Origin: URNF01 sp045543675
Lineage (GTDB): Bacteria; Bacillota; Clostridia; Oscillospirales; Acutalibacteraceae
Assembly: GCA_045543675.1 (NCBI GenBank)
Contig: JAZPXM010000039.1
Span: 1 to 5,807, forward strand
Length of the DNA stretch: 5,807 bases
Direction of reading: 5' to 3'
Shown: one piece after another, positions 1-5,214 of the stretch
How positions within the stretch are numbered: the first letter of the stretch is position 1
Layout: every line of letters begins with the position of its first letter
Made by a program: the position numbers and the translations under genes
The notes under the pieces: model-generated
Seen by the model: the letters and a program-made list of their open reading frames with translations, nothing else
What the model was told of the DNA's origin: nothing
Databases searched by the model: none

Positions 1-1
1 G

Positions 2-79
2 CATTTTTACAACCATCAGCGCATCCAGTTAAAAACAAAACTGACTCCGCTGGAAAAACGAAGTCAGTTTGTTGCTTAA
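2..79 (+). CDS. IS3-family transposase (OrfB), C-terminal 25 residues only
   Basis: Partial gene entering from the left edge, reading HFYNHQRIQLKTKLTPLEKR and ending FVA before TAA at 77-79. The FYNxxRIQxKxxLTPxEKR pattern is the typical extreme C-terminus of IS3-family OrfB DDE transposases, downstream of the catalytic core. The DDE residues themselves are outside the window, so whether the copy is functional cannot be judged. The tail reaches its stop codon without visible damage. Family assignment rests on this short motif plus the inverted-repeat-like sequence that follows, and the two support each other. Confidence 0.75.
   Translation, partial: HFYNHQRIQLKTKLTPLEKRSQFVA
31..70 (-). terminator. 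Candidate rho-independent terminator facing into the IS element
   Basis: AAACTGACT (38-46) pairs with AGTCAGTTT (62-70), and the stem extends outward through AAC/GTT with one bulged A. Read on the - strand, the right arm is followed by TTTTGTTTTT (rc of 31-40), the layout of an intrinsic terminator. Read on the + strand there is no good T tract. It lies inside the transposase coding end and would stop transcripts running out of the permease gene, whose stop is about 90 nt upstream. The 15-nt loop is rather large, so activity is uncertain. Confidence 0.45.
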
Positions 80-112
80 AATTTAATCTTTCCTACCACA
101 GGGGTCTTTTTT

Positions 113-141
113 GTGCTGTCCGCACAAATTGGAGCAGTTCA
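113..141 (+). repeat. Probable right terminal inverted repeat of the IS3-family element
   Basis: The sequence after the transposase stop ends in TTGGAGCAGTTCA; in reverse complement it starts TGAACTGCTCC, with the terminal TG...CA bases usual for IS3 elements. Its inner part lies in a small palindrome, TTTGTGC (110-116) and GCACAAA (122-128) around a TGTCC loop. The outer boundary at 141 is inferred from the CA tip. The left repeat, which would settle it, is outside the window. Confidence 0.55.
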
Positions 142-161
142 ATTTGACTGCGGTTCTTTTT
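135..161 (+). terminator. Candidate weak terminator at the IS boundary, facing the permease gene
   Basis: GCAGT (135-139) pairs with ACTGC (146-150) across an 8-nt loop and is followed by GGTTCTTTTTT (151-161). This would end transcripts leaving the IS on the + strand before they run antisense through the permease gene. The stem is only 5 bp and the T run begins 3 bases after it, so it is weak or degenerate. The hairpin straddles the inferred IS end at 141. Confidence 0.3.
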
Positions 162-1105
162 TAATGCATCAACGTTAAAAGTGCGTACATTAGGGGTATG
201 GTTATCACACACAAAGAGTGAGAAATCATCGCCATGGAAGCACCTGTTTGGGTCTCTCCGCCGTATGCTGCAGGAAACACCACGGTGTTAAGGCCAAGTG
301 GCGTAGCAAAAGCAAACAGTACACAGGAAAGGGTCGTCTCATCTGCCCCGCACAGTTTTGCAATTCCTACGAATAAAGCGGGCAACGCAAACAAGCGGAG
401 AAACGTTGCAATATATACCCGCTTATTGGTGAGCAAAGATTTTATCGGATATCCACCAACCACAAAACCCGTCAACAACATCGCAAGCGGTCCCATACAT
501 ACCGCGCAGTTGGAAATCGTAGTAGTGACAAAGGATGGTACAAATTTGCCAACCCCCGTCAAGCCCAAAACAGCGCCTATAATAATGGAAAAACAAATCG
601 GGTTAGACAAACTTTTGAATATACTCTGTTTTTCTGCTTCACGCGGTATTAACAGCGCCGGTGCAATGGTATACGCCGCTATATTCAGCGGCAAGGTGAA
701 CAGCATATACTGATATAACATCGCATCGCCGAAAATCGCTAAAACAATGGCATTCCCCATAAATCCAAAGTTACCAAATGTAAGCGCGTAAATATAAATA
801 TGGCGCTTATAGGTGTCGTTTTTCGCAAACGCTTTCGAAAGCACAACCGCAATGACAAGCGCGATTACCAGCACTAACAAACAATACAAAATCAATGTAT
901 ACTGTTCCTTAATAGATTTCACGGTGCAGTATTTCATAAACGTATTGATGATCAATGCAGGCACCAACACATAGTTTTCCAATTTAGACAGCACCGCAGC
1001 CGTATTGTCCGGTGTCAATGCTTTTTTCTGTAATACAAACCCGATAATCATACACAAAAACAGCACAAGCATCGGATTTAACGTTGCCTTGAACGTTTCT
1101 AACAT
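161..1105 (-). CDS. AEC family (auxin efflux carrier-like) permease
   Basis: A complete 314-aa, very hydrophobic protein of normal family length (about 300-320 aa), expected to have ten membrane helices in the cytoplasmic membrane. Family marks are the N-terminal LENYVLVPALIINTF segment (about 42-56, the [N/L]xVxPAL region of AEC proteins), GNFGFMGNAI (111-120), the LSNPI...GAVLG helix opening the second half (about 166-181), and ATPLGLNTVVFPAAYGG followed by a serine/histidine-containing last helix (about 267-310). AEC members move organic anions such as malate, or auxin in plants; the substrate here cannot be told. The ATG at 1105 is preceded by a strong GAGGAG site with 7-nt spacing. It is transcribed alone, divergently from the acyltransferase. 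The stop codon lies about 20 bp from the IS end, and the C-terminus looks natural in length, so the insertion seems to have spared the reading frame. Confidence 0.88.
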   Translation of the reverse strand: MLETFKATLNPMLVLFLCMIIGFVLQKKALTPDNTAAVLSKLENYVLVPALIINTFMKYCTVKSIKEQYTLILYCLLVLVIALVIAVVLSKAFAKNDTYKRHIYIYALTFGNFGFMGNAIVLAIFGDAMLYQYMLFTLPLNIAAYTIAPALLIPREAEKQSIFKSLSNPICFSIIIGAVLGLTGVGKFVPSFVTTTISNCAVCMGPLAMLLTGFVVGGYPIKSLLTNKRVYIATFLRLFALPALFVGIAKLCGADETTLSCVLFAFATPLGLNTVVFPAAYGGETQTGASMAMISHSLCVITIPLMYALLTLMH

Positions 1106-1112
1106 TTGACAT

Positions 1113-1118
1113 CTCCTC
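1113..1118 (-). promoter_or_regulatory. Ribosome binding site of the AEC permease gene
   Basis: GAGGAG on the - strand, 7 nt before the ATG at 1105-1103, with near-ideal complementarity and spacing. It supports this start over internal ATG codons such as the methionine at residue 12. Confidence 0.8.
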
Positions 1119-1129
1119 TTTCCCGTTAA

Positions 1130-1158
1130 AGGATACCACCATTGTTTTTGAAATACAA
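1130..1158 (-). promoter_or_regulatory. Candidate sigma-A promoter for the AEC permease
   Basis: On the - strand TTGTAT (rc of 1153-1158) and TATCCT (rc of 1130-1135) are separated by exactly 17 bp. The matches to TTGACA and TATAAT are moderate (3/6 and 4/6). The predicted transcription start falls just upstream of the GAGGAG site, giving a very short leader. No operator-like palindrome is evident. Confidence 0.35.
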
Positions 1159-1180
1159 GGGCAATAGGAAATAATTTACC

Positions 1181-1209
1181 TTGCTAATCACTTGAAAATA
1201 TTGTAGAAT
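1181..1209 (+). promoter_or_regulatory. Sigma-A-type promoter for the acyltransferase gene
   Basis: TTGCTA (1181-1186) and TAGAAT (1204-1209) are separated by 17 bp, close to TTGACA-N17-TATAAT (4/6 and 5/6 matches), in an A/T-rich stretch. Transcription would begin near 1216, about 13 nt before the GGAGGGG ribosome binding site. Such a start would exclude the TTG at 1221 from having its own ribosome binding site, which agrees with translation starting at 1242. Confidence 0.55.
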
Positions 1210-1228
1210 ATTAACAAAGATTGACGAC

Positions 1229-1235
1229 GGAGGGG
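1229..1235 (+). promoter_or_regulatory. Ribosome binding site that fixes a TTG start at 1242
   Basis: GGAGGGG lies 6 nt before the TTG at 1242-1244, the right distance for initiation there. The same reading frame is open upstream to another TTG at 1221, but that codon comes before this site and has none of its own. The seven extra N-terminal residues are therefore unlikely to be translated. Confidence 0.75.
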
Positions 1236-1241
1236 TGTTTT

Positions 1242-2513
1242 TTGAAAATTAAGCAAAAACGTGTATCATTAGAATATGCACTATCTCGCAAAAAACCTGC
1301 GCACAAACGTCCCCGAAAACCACATTTTTTATTCCGCTCTATTATCCGTATCGCCGCCATCCCCGACCTTATCGCTACACAGTTTCGTTTTACAAAAAAA
1401 CGTATGGATGCTGCAGGTGACGGACCGTATCTCATTTTAATGAACCATTCCAGTTTTATCGATTTGGAAATTGTTTCGAAAATCTTCTATCCGCAACCCT
1501 ACTGCATAGTATGCACATCCGACGGCTTTGTCGGAAAAGAATGGTTAATGCGACAAATCGGATGTATTCCCACCCAAAAGTTTGTCACGGACATTGGTCT
1601 TATTCGGGATATGCTATACACCGTCAACACGCTGAAAACCAGTATTTTAATGTATCCCGAAGCCAGTTACAGTTTTGACGGTTGTGCCACTCCCCTGCCC
1701 CGACGCCTTGGTACATTATTAAAGAAATTAGATGTACCTGTACTGACTGTTATCACCGACGGTGCCTTTTTACGTGATCCTTTATACAACGGTTTGCAAA
1801 AACGCAAGGTCAAAGTTTCTGCACAACTGCACTGTTTGCTCACAAGAGAGGAAATAAAAGAAAAAAGTGTAGCAGAACTGGATGATATCTTAGATACCGT
1901 TTTCACCTTTGACAATTTTGCCCAACAAAAAGCAGACGGTGTGATTGTAGACGCACCGTTTCGTGCAGACGGCCTACACCGCATCTTATACCGCTGTCCC
2001 CACTGCGGCGCAGAAGGTAAAACCGAAGGCAAAGGTATCCGTCTCACCTGCCACGCTTGCGGCAAAATCTATGAAATGGATATATATGGACAACTTGCCG
2101 CCGTTGACGGCGATACCGCATTTTCGCATATTCCTGACTGGTATAATTGGGAACGGGAATGTGTGCGCCAAGAAATCGAAAACGGCACGTATCGTTTAGA
2201 CACTACTGTGGATATCGGCATTTTATCCGACTACAAAGCCATTTATATGGTGGGTGACGGGCGGCTTATCCACACAGCAGACGGATTTGTGCTGACAGGG
2301 TGCGACGGCAAACTGCAGTATACACAGTCTCCAAGATCCTGCTACGGCTTATACGCCGACTACTATTGGTATGAAATCGGCGATGTTATCTGTATCGGCA
2401 ACAAGGAACGTCTATACTATTGTTTCCCCAAAAAAGACGCTATTGTTGCAAAGGCACGCCTTGCCGCAGAAGAAATGTATAAGATGCACCAAAGCAACAC
2501 CGCAAGCAAATAA
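1242..2513 (+). CDS. Lysophospholipid (1-acylglycerol-phosphate) acyltransferase-like protein with C-terminal zinc ribbon
   Basis: A 423-aa protein counted from the TTG at 1242. Residues about 60-175 form a PlsC/LPLAT acyltransferase domain: the catalytic HX4D box is H69-SSFI-D74 in NHSSFIDLE, and MYPEASYS (137-144) sits where the family has its EGTR/PEG block. Members acylate lysophosphatidic acid or similar acceptors at the membrane. The N-terminus is very basic (RKK, HKRPRKPH), suited to membrane surface binding, followed by one hydrophobic stretch (about 29-45). C-terminal to this is a four-cysteine zinc ribbon, CPHC (252-255) and CHAC (270-273), then a conserved-looking tail rich in aromatics (DWYNWERE, YADYYWYEIGDVICIG). 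PlsC alone needs only about 200-250 residues, so about 170 residues are extra. I recall this architecture in Clostridia, but the role of the tail is unknown to me. The acyl donor and acceptor cannot be inferred. It is a single-gene transcript with its own promoter and terminator. Confidence 0.82.
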   Translation: MKIKQKRVSLEYALSRKKPAHKRPRKPHFLFRSIIRIAAIPDLIATQFRFTKKRMDAAGDGPYLILMNHSSFIDLEIVSKIFYPQPYCIVCTSDGFVGKEWLMRQIGCIPTQKFVTDIGLIRDMLYTVNTLKTSILMYPEASYSFDGCATPLPRRLGTLLKKLDVPVLTVITDGAFLRDPLYNGLQKRKVKVSAQLHCLLTREEIKEKSVAELDDILDTVFTFDNFAQQKADGVIVDAPFRADGLHRILYRCPHCGAEGKTEGKGIRLTCHACGKIYEMDIYGQLAAVDGDTAFSHIPDWYNWERECVRQEIENGTYRLDTTVDIGILSDYKAIYMVGDGRLIHTADGFVLTGCDGKLQYTQSPRSCYGLYADYYWYEIGDVICIGNKERLYYCFPKKDAIVAKARLAAEEMYKMHQSNTASK

Positions 2514-2546
2514 AAAACGCCGAAGCAGCAGCTTCGGCGTTTTTTT
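2512..2546. terminator. Bidirectional rho-independent terminator between convergent genes
   Basis: ACGCCGAAGC (2517-2526) and GCTTCGGCGT (2531-2540) form a perfect 10-bp stem around an AGCA loop. It is flanked by an A run on the left and a T run (2541-2546) on the right, so it works on both strands. It ends the acyltransferase transcript, whose stop codon overlaps its A run, and the five-gene - strand transcript, whose last stop codon is at 2550-2548. Confidence 0.93.
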
Positions 2547-2547
2547 A

Positions 2548-3903
2548 TTATATTTTCATGATGCCCAATCCGTCCAGAACGGAACTGATCAAAATCAACA
2601 GAATACAGATAGGCGCAATATATTTGATAAACACTTCAAACATCTTTTTACGCTTAAATTTGCCGCTGAGTTCGATTTCATCCGTAAGCGATTTTGTGCC
2701 AATAACATATCCGACAAAAATGCAAGTTAAGAAAGCCGTCATCGGCATCAGCACGCTATTGCTGAGAAAATCAAACATATCCAGAATGGAGAGTCCGGCA
2801 ATAGAGAAATCACTCCACAAACCAAAGCCGAGAGAAGACGGCACACCGAGGAGCAAAGACAATCCCAAAACGGCGAGGCAACTTGTTTTTCTGCCCCAAC
2901 CCAGTTTATCCCGCAACACAGACACGACCGTTTCCATCAGTGAAATAGAGGAAGTCAGCGCCGCCAACAGCACCATCAGGAAAAATACCGCACCGATGAC
3001 TGCACCGCCTGTCATAGATGCAAAAACTTTCGGCAACGTCACAAACATCAAGCCGGGGCCTTTATTCAGTGCCGCCGCATCTCCGCCCGAAAATGTAAAG
3101 ACAGCGGGGACGATCATAAGACCGGCTAAGAAAGCAATGCCCGTATCAAAAAGTTCAATTTGTTTGACGGATGTTTCAATGCTGATGTCTTTCTTCATAT
3201 ACGAACCATAGGTTATCATAATACCCATAGCGATAGACATCGAATAGAACAGTTGCCCCATCGCCGCCAAAACGGTAGTGGCGGAAAAATGAGAGAAATC
3301 CGGTTTTAAATAGTAAACAACGCCTTGCATAGCGCCCGGCATAAACATAGTATATATCGCAATGAAGATGGTTAATACCACCAAAATGGGCATCATCACT
3401 TTGCTGACCTGTTCCACGCCTTTTTCCACACCGAAAAGAACAATCAGCGCCGTCAAACCGATGAACAGTAAAAACCAACCGAGCGGTTCCGTCGGTGATG
3501 CGATAAACGTTTCAAAAAAACCGTCGGTTGCCGCCGCCTGCATACCACCGCTCACAAAAACGGTCAAGTATTTCGCCACCCAACCGCCGATAACCGAATA
3601 ATACGGCAGAATGATAGCGGGAATACTTGCCGCCAGCCAGCCGACAAAGGTAAACCGCTTATCCAGCGATTTAAACGCATTAATAGGGCTTTGTCCCGTC
3701 TTTCTGCCGAGTGCGATCTCTGCGCACAACAATACAAATCCGAATGTTAAAGAAAGGATCAAATACACCAGCAAAAAGATGCCGCCGCCGTATTTAGCCG
3801 CCAAATACGGGAAACGCCAGATATTACCAAGACCGACAGCAGATCCTGCTGCCGCTAACACAAAACCGATTTTACCGGTAAAATTACTTCTTTGTTCTTT
3901 CAT
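2548..3903 (-). CDS. Sodium-dependent transporter, neurotransmitter:sodium symporter (NSS/SNF, LeuT-like) family
   Basis: A 451-aa membrane protein. The TM1 signature AAAGSAVGLGNIWRFPY (17-33) is the hallmark of NSS proteins; G20, A22 and N27 align with the unwound TM1 and sodium-site region of LeuT, and R30 with its gating arginine. TM3 has the YY pair (101-102), TM6 is GQLFYSMSIAMGIMITYGSY (216-235), and TM8 carries LTSSISLME with T317-S318 at the second sodium site. Eleven helices can be counted, ending with FIKYIAPICILLILISSV (about 425-442). Many bacterial NSS proteins have this 11-TM form, lacking the twelfth helix of LeuT. They import amino acids or related amines with sodium; the substrate is not evident here. 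The ATG at 3903 has only a modest upstream AAGG (10-nt spacing). It is the last gene of the - strand run, 24 nt after the nuclease stop and directly before the terminator, so it is probably expressed from the upstream operon promoter. Confidence 0.93.
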   Translation of the reverse strand: MKEQRSNFTGKIGFVLAAAGSAVGLGNIWRFPYLAAKYGGGIFLLVYLILSLTFGFVLLCAEIALGRKTGQSPINAFKSLDKRFTFVGWLAASIPAIILPYYSVIGGWVAKYLTVFVSGGMQAAATDGFFETFIASPTEPLGWFLLFIGLTALIVLFGVEKGVEQVSKVMMPILVVLTIFIAIYTMFMPGAMQGVVYYLKPDFSHFSATTVLAAMGQLFYSMSIAMGIMITYGSYMKKDISIETSVKQIELFDTGIAFLAGLMIVPAVFTFSGGDAAALNKGPGLMFVTLPKVFASMTGGAVIGAVFFLMVLLAALTSSISLMETVVSVLRDKLGWGRKTSCLAVLGLSLLLGVPSSLGFGLWSDFSIAGLSILDMFDFLSNSVLMPMTAFLTCIFVGYVIGTKSLTDEIELSGKFKRKKMFEVFIKYIAPICILLILISSVLDGLGIMKI

Positions 3904-3927
3904 TATTCTACAACCTTACCCCTCATT

Positions 3928-4815
3928 TTATGGATTACAACTTTTACAAGCGGTGTAACCTTGCTGTATTAACGTTTGTTTGTCCGCATCTGTTACCTGC
4001 TTATTTTCTTCTTTTGTGTTTTTCAATGCATCACAGGACGGTAAATGAATTTTCTTAGAACTGATATTGAGAACAAACTGTTGTTTTTGCGTCCCCGTTG
4101 CAGCGGTTACAGTCGTTGTTGGGTCGCCGCTCAAACTGCTTTCGCCATTCAGAAAGTTAATGGAAATGCCCGGTTGCGCGTTATAAGCATACACGTTGAA
4201 ACAGACGCCTTCACCATCATCTTCCACCGATTGCGCTTCTAATTGTACGCCGCGCGCCACCAAATTAACACCGTCATATATCGGTGTTACGCGGTACATC
4301 ACGTGATTGCCGGTTTCTTTCACATAATCGGCAATCATATTTTCAAACGGCAACATACCATCCATATTGAGAAATCGTGTACCCGTTATCAAGTTTTGTT
4401 CGTTAGCGTTTTCGCCTGTCAACTGATACCCGATAAGATGACACCGGTTATACAAGTATTTACCGTCCACAATATCGTATTTTACCGTTTGCCAACCGGA
4501 CGGCTTCACGCTACCGATACTGCCGCGATCTTCTGTCGGCATCATTTCTTTGCCAACGCACGCTTCCGCTTTCCCGCATCTGCCGAGTAAATCCAGCGGT
4601 GCGTACGTTTCATATCCCTTAGTGACCAGTTCTGTTTTTGTGAAGGTTGGCGAGTTGCCGTTTAGCACCACAAAAGGGCGTCCGCTAAAAGCGGGCACGG
4701 TATCCACCGTGTATGTGTCCGTATGCATCGACGGTGTAGCGGGCACGGCACATGCCGTAACGCACAACAGTAACGCCAGTAAACACACCGACACGCGTAT
4801 TTTTATTTTTACCAT
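3928..4815 (-). CDS. Secreted DNA/RNA non-specific endonuclease (beta-beta-alpha metal, EndA/NucA-like) lipoprotein
   Basis: A 295-aa exported protein. Residues 1-22 are a lipoprotein signal: basic MVKIKIR, a hydrophobic core, and lipobox V-T-A-C with C22 as the lipidated cysteine, so it should sit on the outer face of the membrane. The nuclease core is about 95-215. N123-R-C-H126 replaces the usual DRGH box and supplies the general-base histidine. N141 (in NLITGT), N150 (FLN) and E158 (FEN) have the same 9- and 8-residue spacing as N110, N119 and E127 of Serratia nuclease, which points to a working Mg-dependent hydrolase of DNA and perhaps RNA. The NRCH form is, from memory, normal in a Clostridia subgroup. 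After a Ser/Thr-rich linker (about 226-246) comes a small module with SKKIHLPSC (H257, C261) and CKSC (C290, C293), probably metal binding and Ada-like in pattern. Its ATG overlaps the end of the preceding gene by 7 nt and has GAGGAG 8 nt upstream, so translation is probably coupled. Confidence 0.87.
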   Translation of the reverse strand: MVKIKIRVSVCLLALLLCVTACAVPATPSMHTDTYTVDTVPAFSGRPFVVLNGNSPTFTKTELVTKGYETYAPLDLLGRCGKAEACVGKEMMPTEDRGSIGSVKPSGWQTVKYDIVDGKYLYNRCHLIGYQLTGENANEQNLITGTRFLNMDGMLPFENMIADYVKETGNHVMYRVTPIYDGVNLVARGVQLEAQSVEDDGEGVCFNVYAYNAQPGISINFLNGESSLSGDPTTTVTAATGTQKQQFVLNISSKKIHLPSCDALKNTKEENKQVTDADKQTLIQQGYTACKSCNP

Positions 4816-5213
4816 TCGTAGATCTCCTCAGTAATTCTCGGATGAGAATATCCCGCAAAATCAGCGGTATAAGTCGGCGTTTTGCCGTCTAATAAGGCGG
4901 CGGGAAACCACACATCCGCAGGGTACGTTGTATTCCAACGATACACCACCAGCGTTTCTATTGTGTCCGCAACGGATAAAATATCCGCATTTTCTGCAAA
5001 GCAGTACTCCCCTTGCCCCGCCTTTTTGAGAAACTGCTCATCTGTCAAAACGTCAGCATCTTCCGCAAACTGCTTTTTAGAATATGCATTCATCCACAAA
5101 CGTGTATCTGCGGTCAATGTCAATACCCGCTCGCGCAATACACGATCACTACTCTGTCTGCGCTTATTAAACAGCATCCCGTTGTTATCATCAAGACAAA
5201 CTATCAGTTTCAT
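4809..5213 (-). CDS. Uncharacterised 134-aa protein (MKLIVCLDD family), coupled to the nuclease gene
   Basis: I do not recognise a function. The protein starts MKLIVCLDDNNGMLFNKRRQ, then has an acidic middle (EDADVLTDEQ), GEYCFAENADI (68-78), VVYRWNTTYPADVWFP (89-104) and a C-terminal DFAGYSHPRITEEIYEW. There is no signal peptide or membrane segment, so it is probably cytosolic. The mix of hydrophobic strands and charged turns suggests a small alpha/beta fold. Proteins with this opening are familiar to me from Clostridia; I vaguely remember some being labelled ribonuclease Z, but there is no HxHxDH metallo-beta-lactamase motif and the length is far too short, so that name is not supported. 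I chose the ATG at 5213, one base after the TAA of the TerB-like gene; a GTG at 5222 would overlap that gene. The stop overlaps the nuclease start by 7 nt, indicating cotranscription and probable translational coupling. Confidence 0.8.
   Translation of the reverse strand: MKLIVCLDDNNGMLFNKRRQSSDRVLRERVLTLTADTRLWMNAYSKKQFAEDADVLTDEQFLKKAGQGEYCFAENADILSVADTIETLVVYRWNTTYPADVWFPAALLDGKTPTYTADFAGYSHPRITEEIYEW
4822..4829 (-). promoter_or_regulatory. Ribosome binding site of the nuclease gene, inside the 134-aa gene
   Basis: A GAGGAG-type site on the - strand (TGAGGAGA) about 8 nt before the nuclease ATG at 4815-4813, embedded in the last codons of the preceding gene. It supports the short 7-nt overlap as real and the ATG at 4815 as the start that includes the full lipoprotein signal. 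Confidence 0.7.
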
Positions 5214-5214
5214 T

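Larger units (their letters stand above)
1..141 (+). mobile_element. Right end of an IS3-family insertion sequence (partial)
   Basis: The left part of the element lies outside the window. What is visible is the last 25 codons of an IS3-type transposase (2-79), a short untranslated stretch, and a probable right terminal inverted repeat ending in GGAGCAGTTCA at about 141. Read from the other strand the end begins TGAACTGCTCCAATTTG, which resembles the TGAACTGC-type tips I associate with IS3-family elements of the IS150 group. The exact boundary is inferred: neither the left repeat nor the target duplication can be seen. The element stops about 20 bp before the stop codon of the neighbouring permease, which appears intact. 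Confidence 0.7.

Noticed and set aside
1..150. Open + strand frame from position 1 to 150
   Set aside because: The frame at position 2 gives a clear IS3 transposase C-terminus, so this longer alternative frame is a by-product.
234..713. A 159-codon open frame on the + strand
   Set aside because: It lies wholly antisense to the AEC permease, shows no ribosome binding site or family motif, and is rich in Pro/Ser/Thr as expected from reverse reading of a membrane protein gene.
1106..1241. Riboswitch or operator in the divergent intergenic region
   Set aside because: Both predicted leaders are short (under about 30 nt) and no conserved aptamer-like fold or clear palindrome is seen.
2558..3211. 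A 217-codon open frame on the + strand
   Set aside because: It is antisense to the NSS transporter, whose family signatures are clear on the other strand. Its translation lacks recognisable motifs and arises from codon bias in the transporter gene.
4045..4834. Three + strand open frames (4045-4242, 4243-4590, 4550-4834)
   Set aside because: All are antisense to the nuclease gene, which carries a signal peptide, catalytic motifs and a ribosome binding site.
4809..5213. Ribonuclease Z identity for the 134-aa protein
   Set aside because: The metallo-beta-lactamase HxHxDH motif is absent and the protein is less than half the length of true RNase Z.
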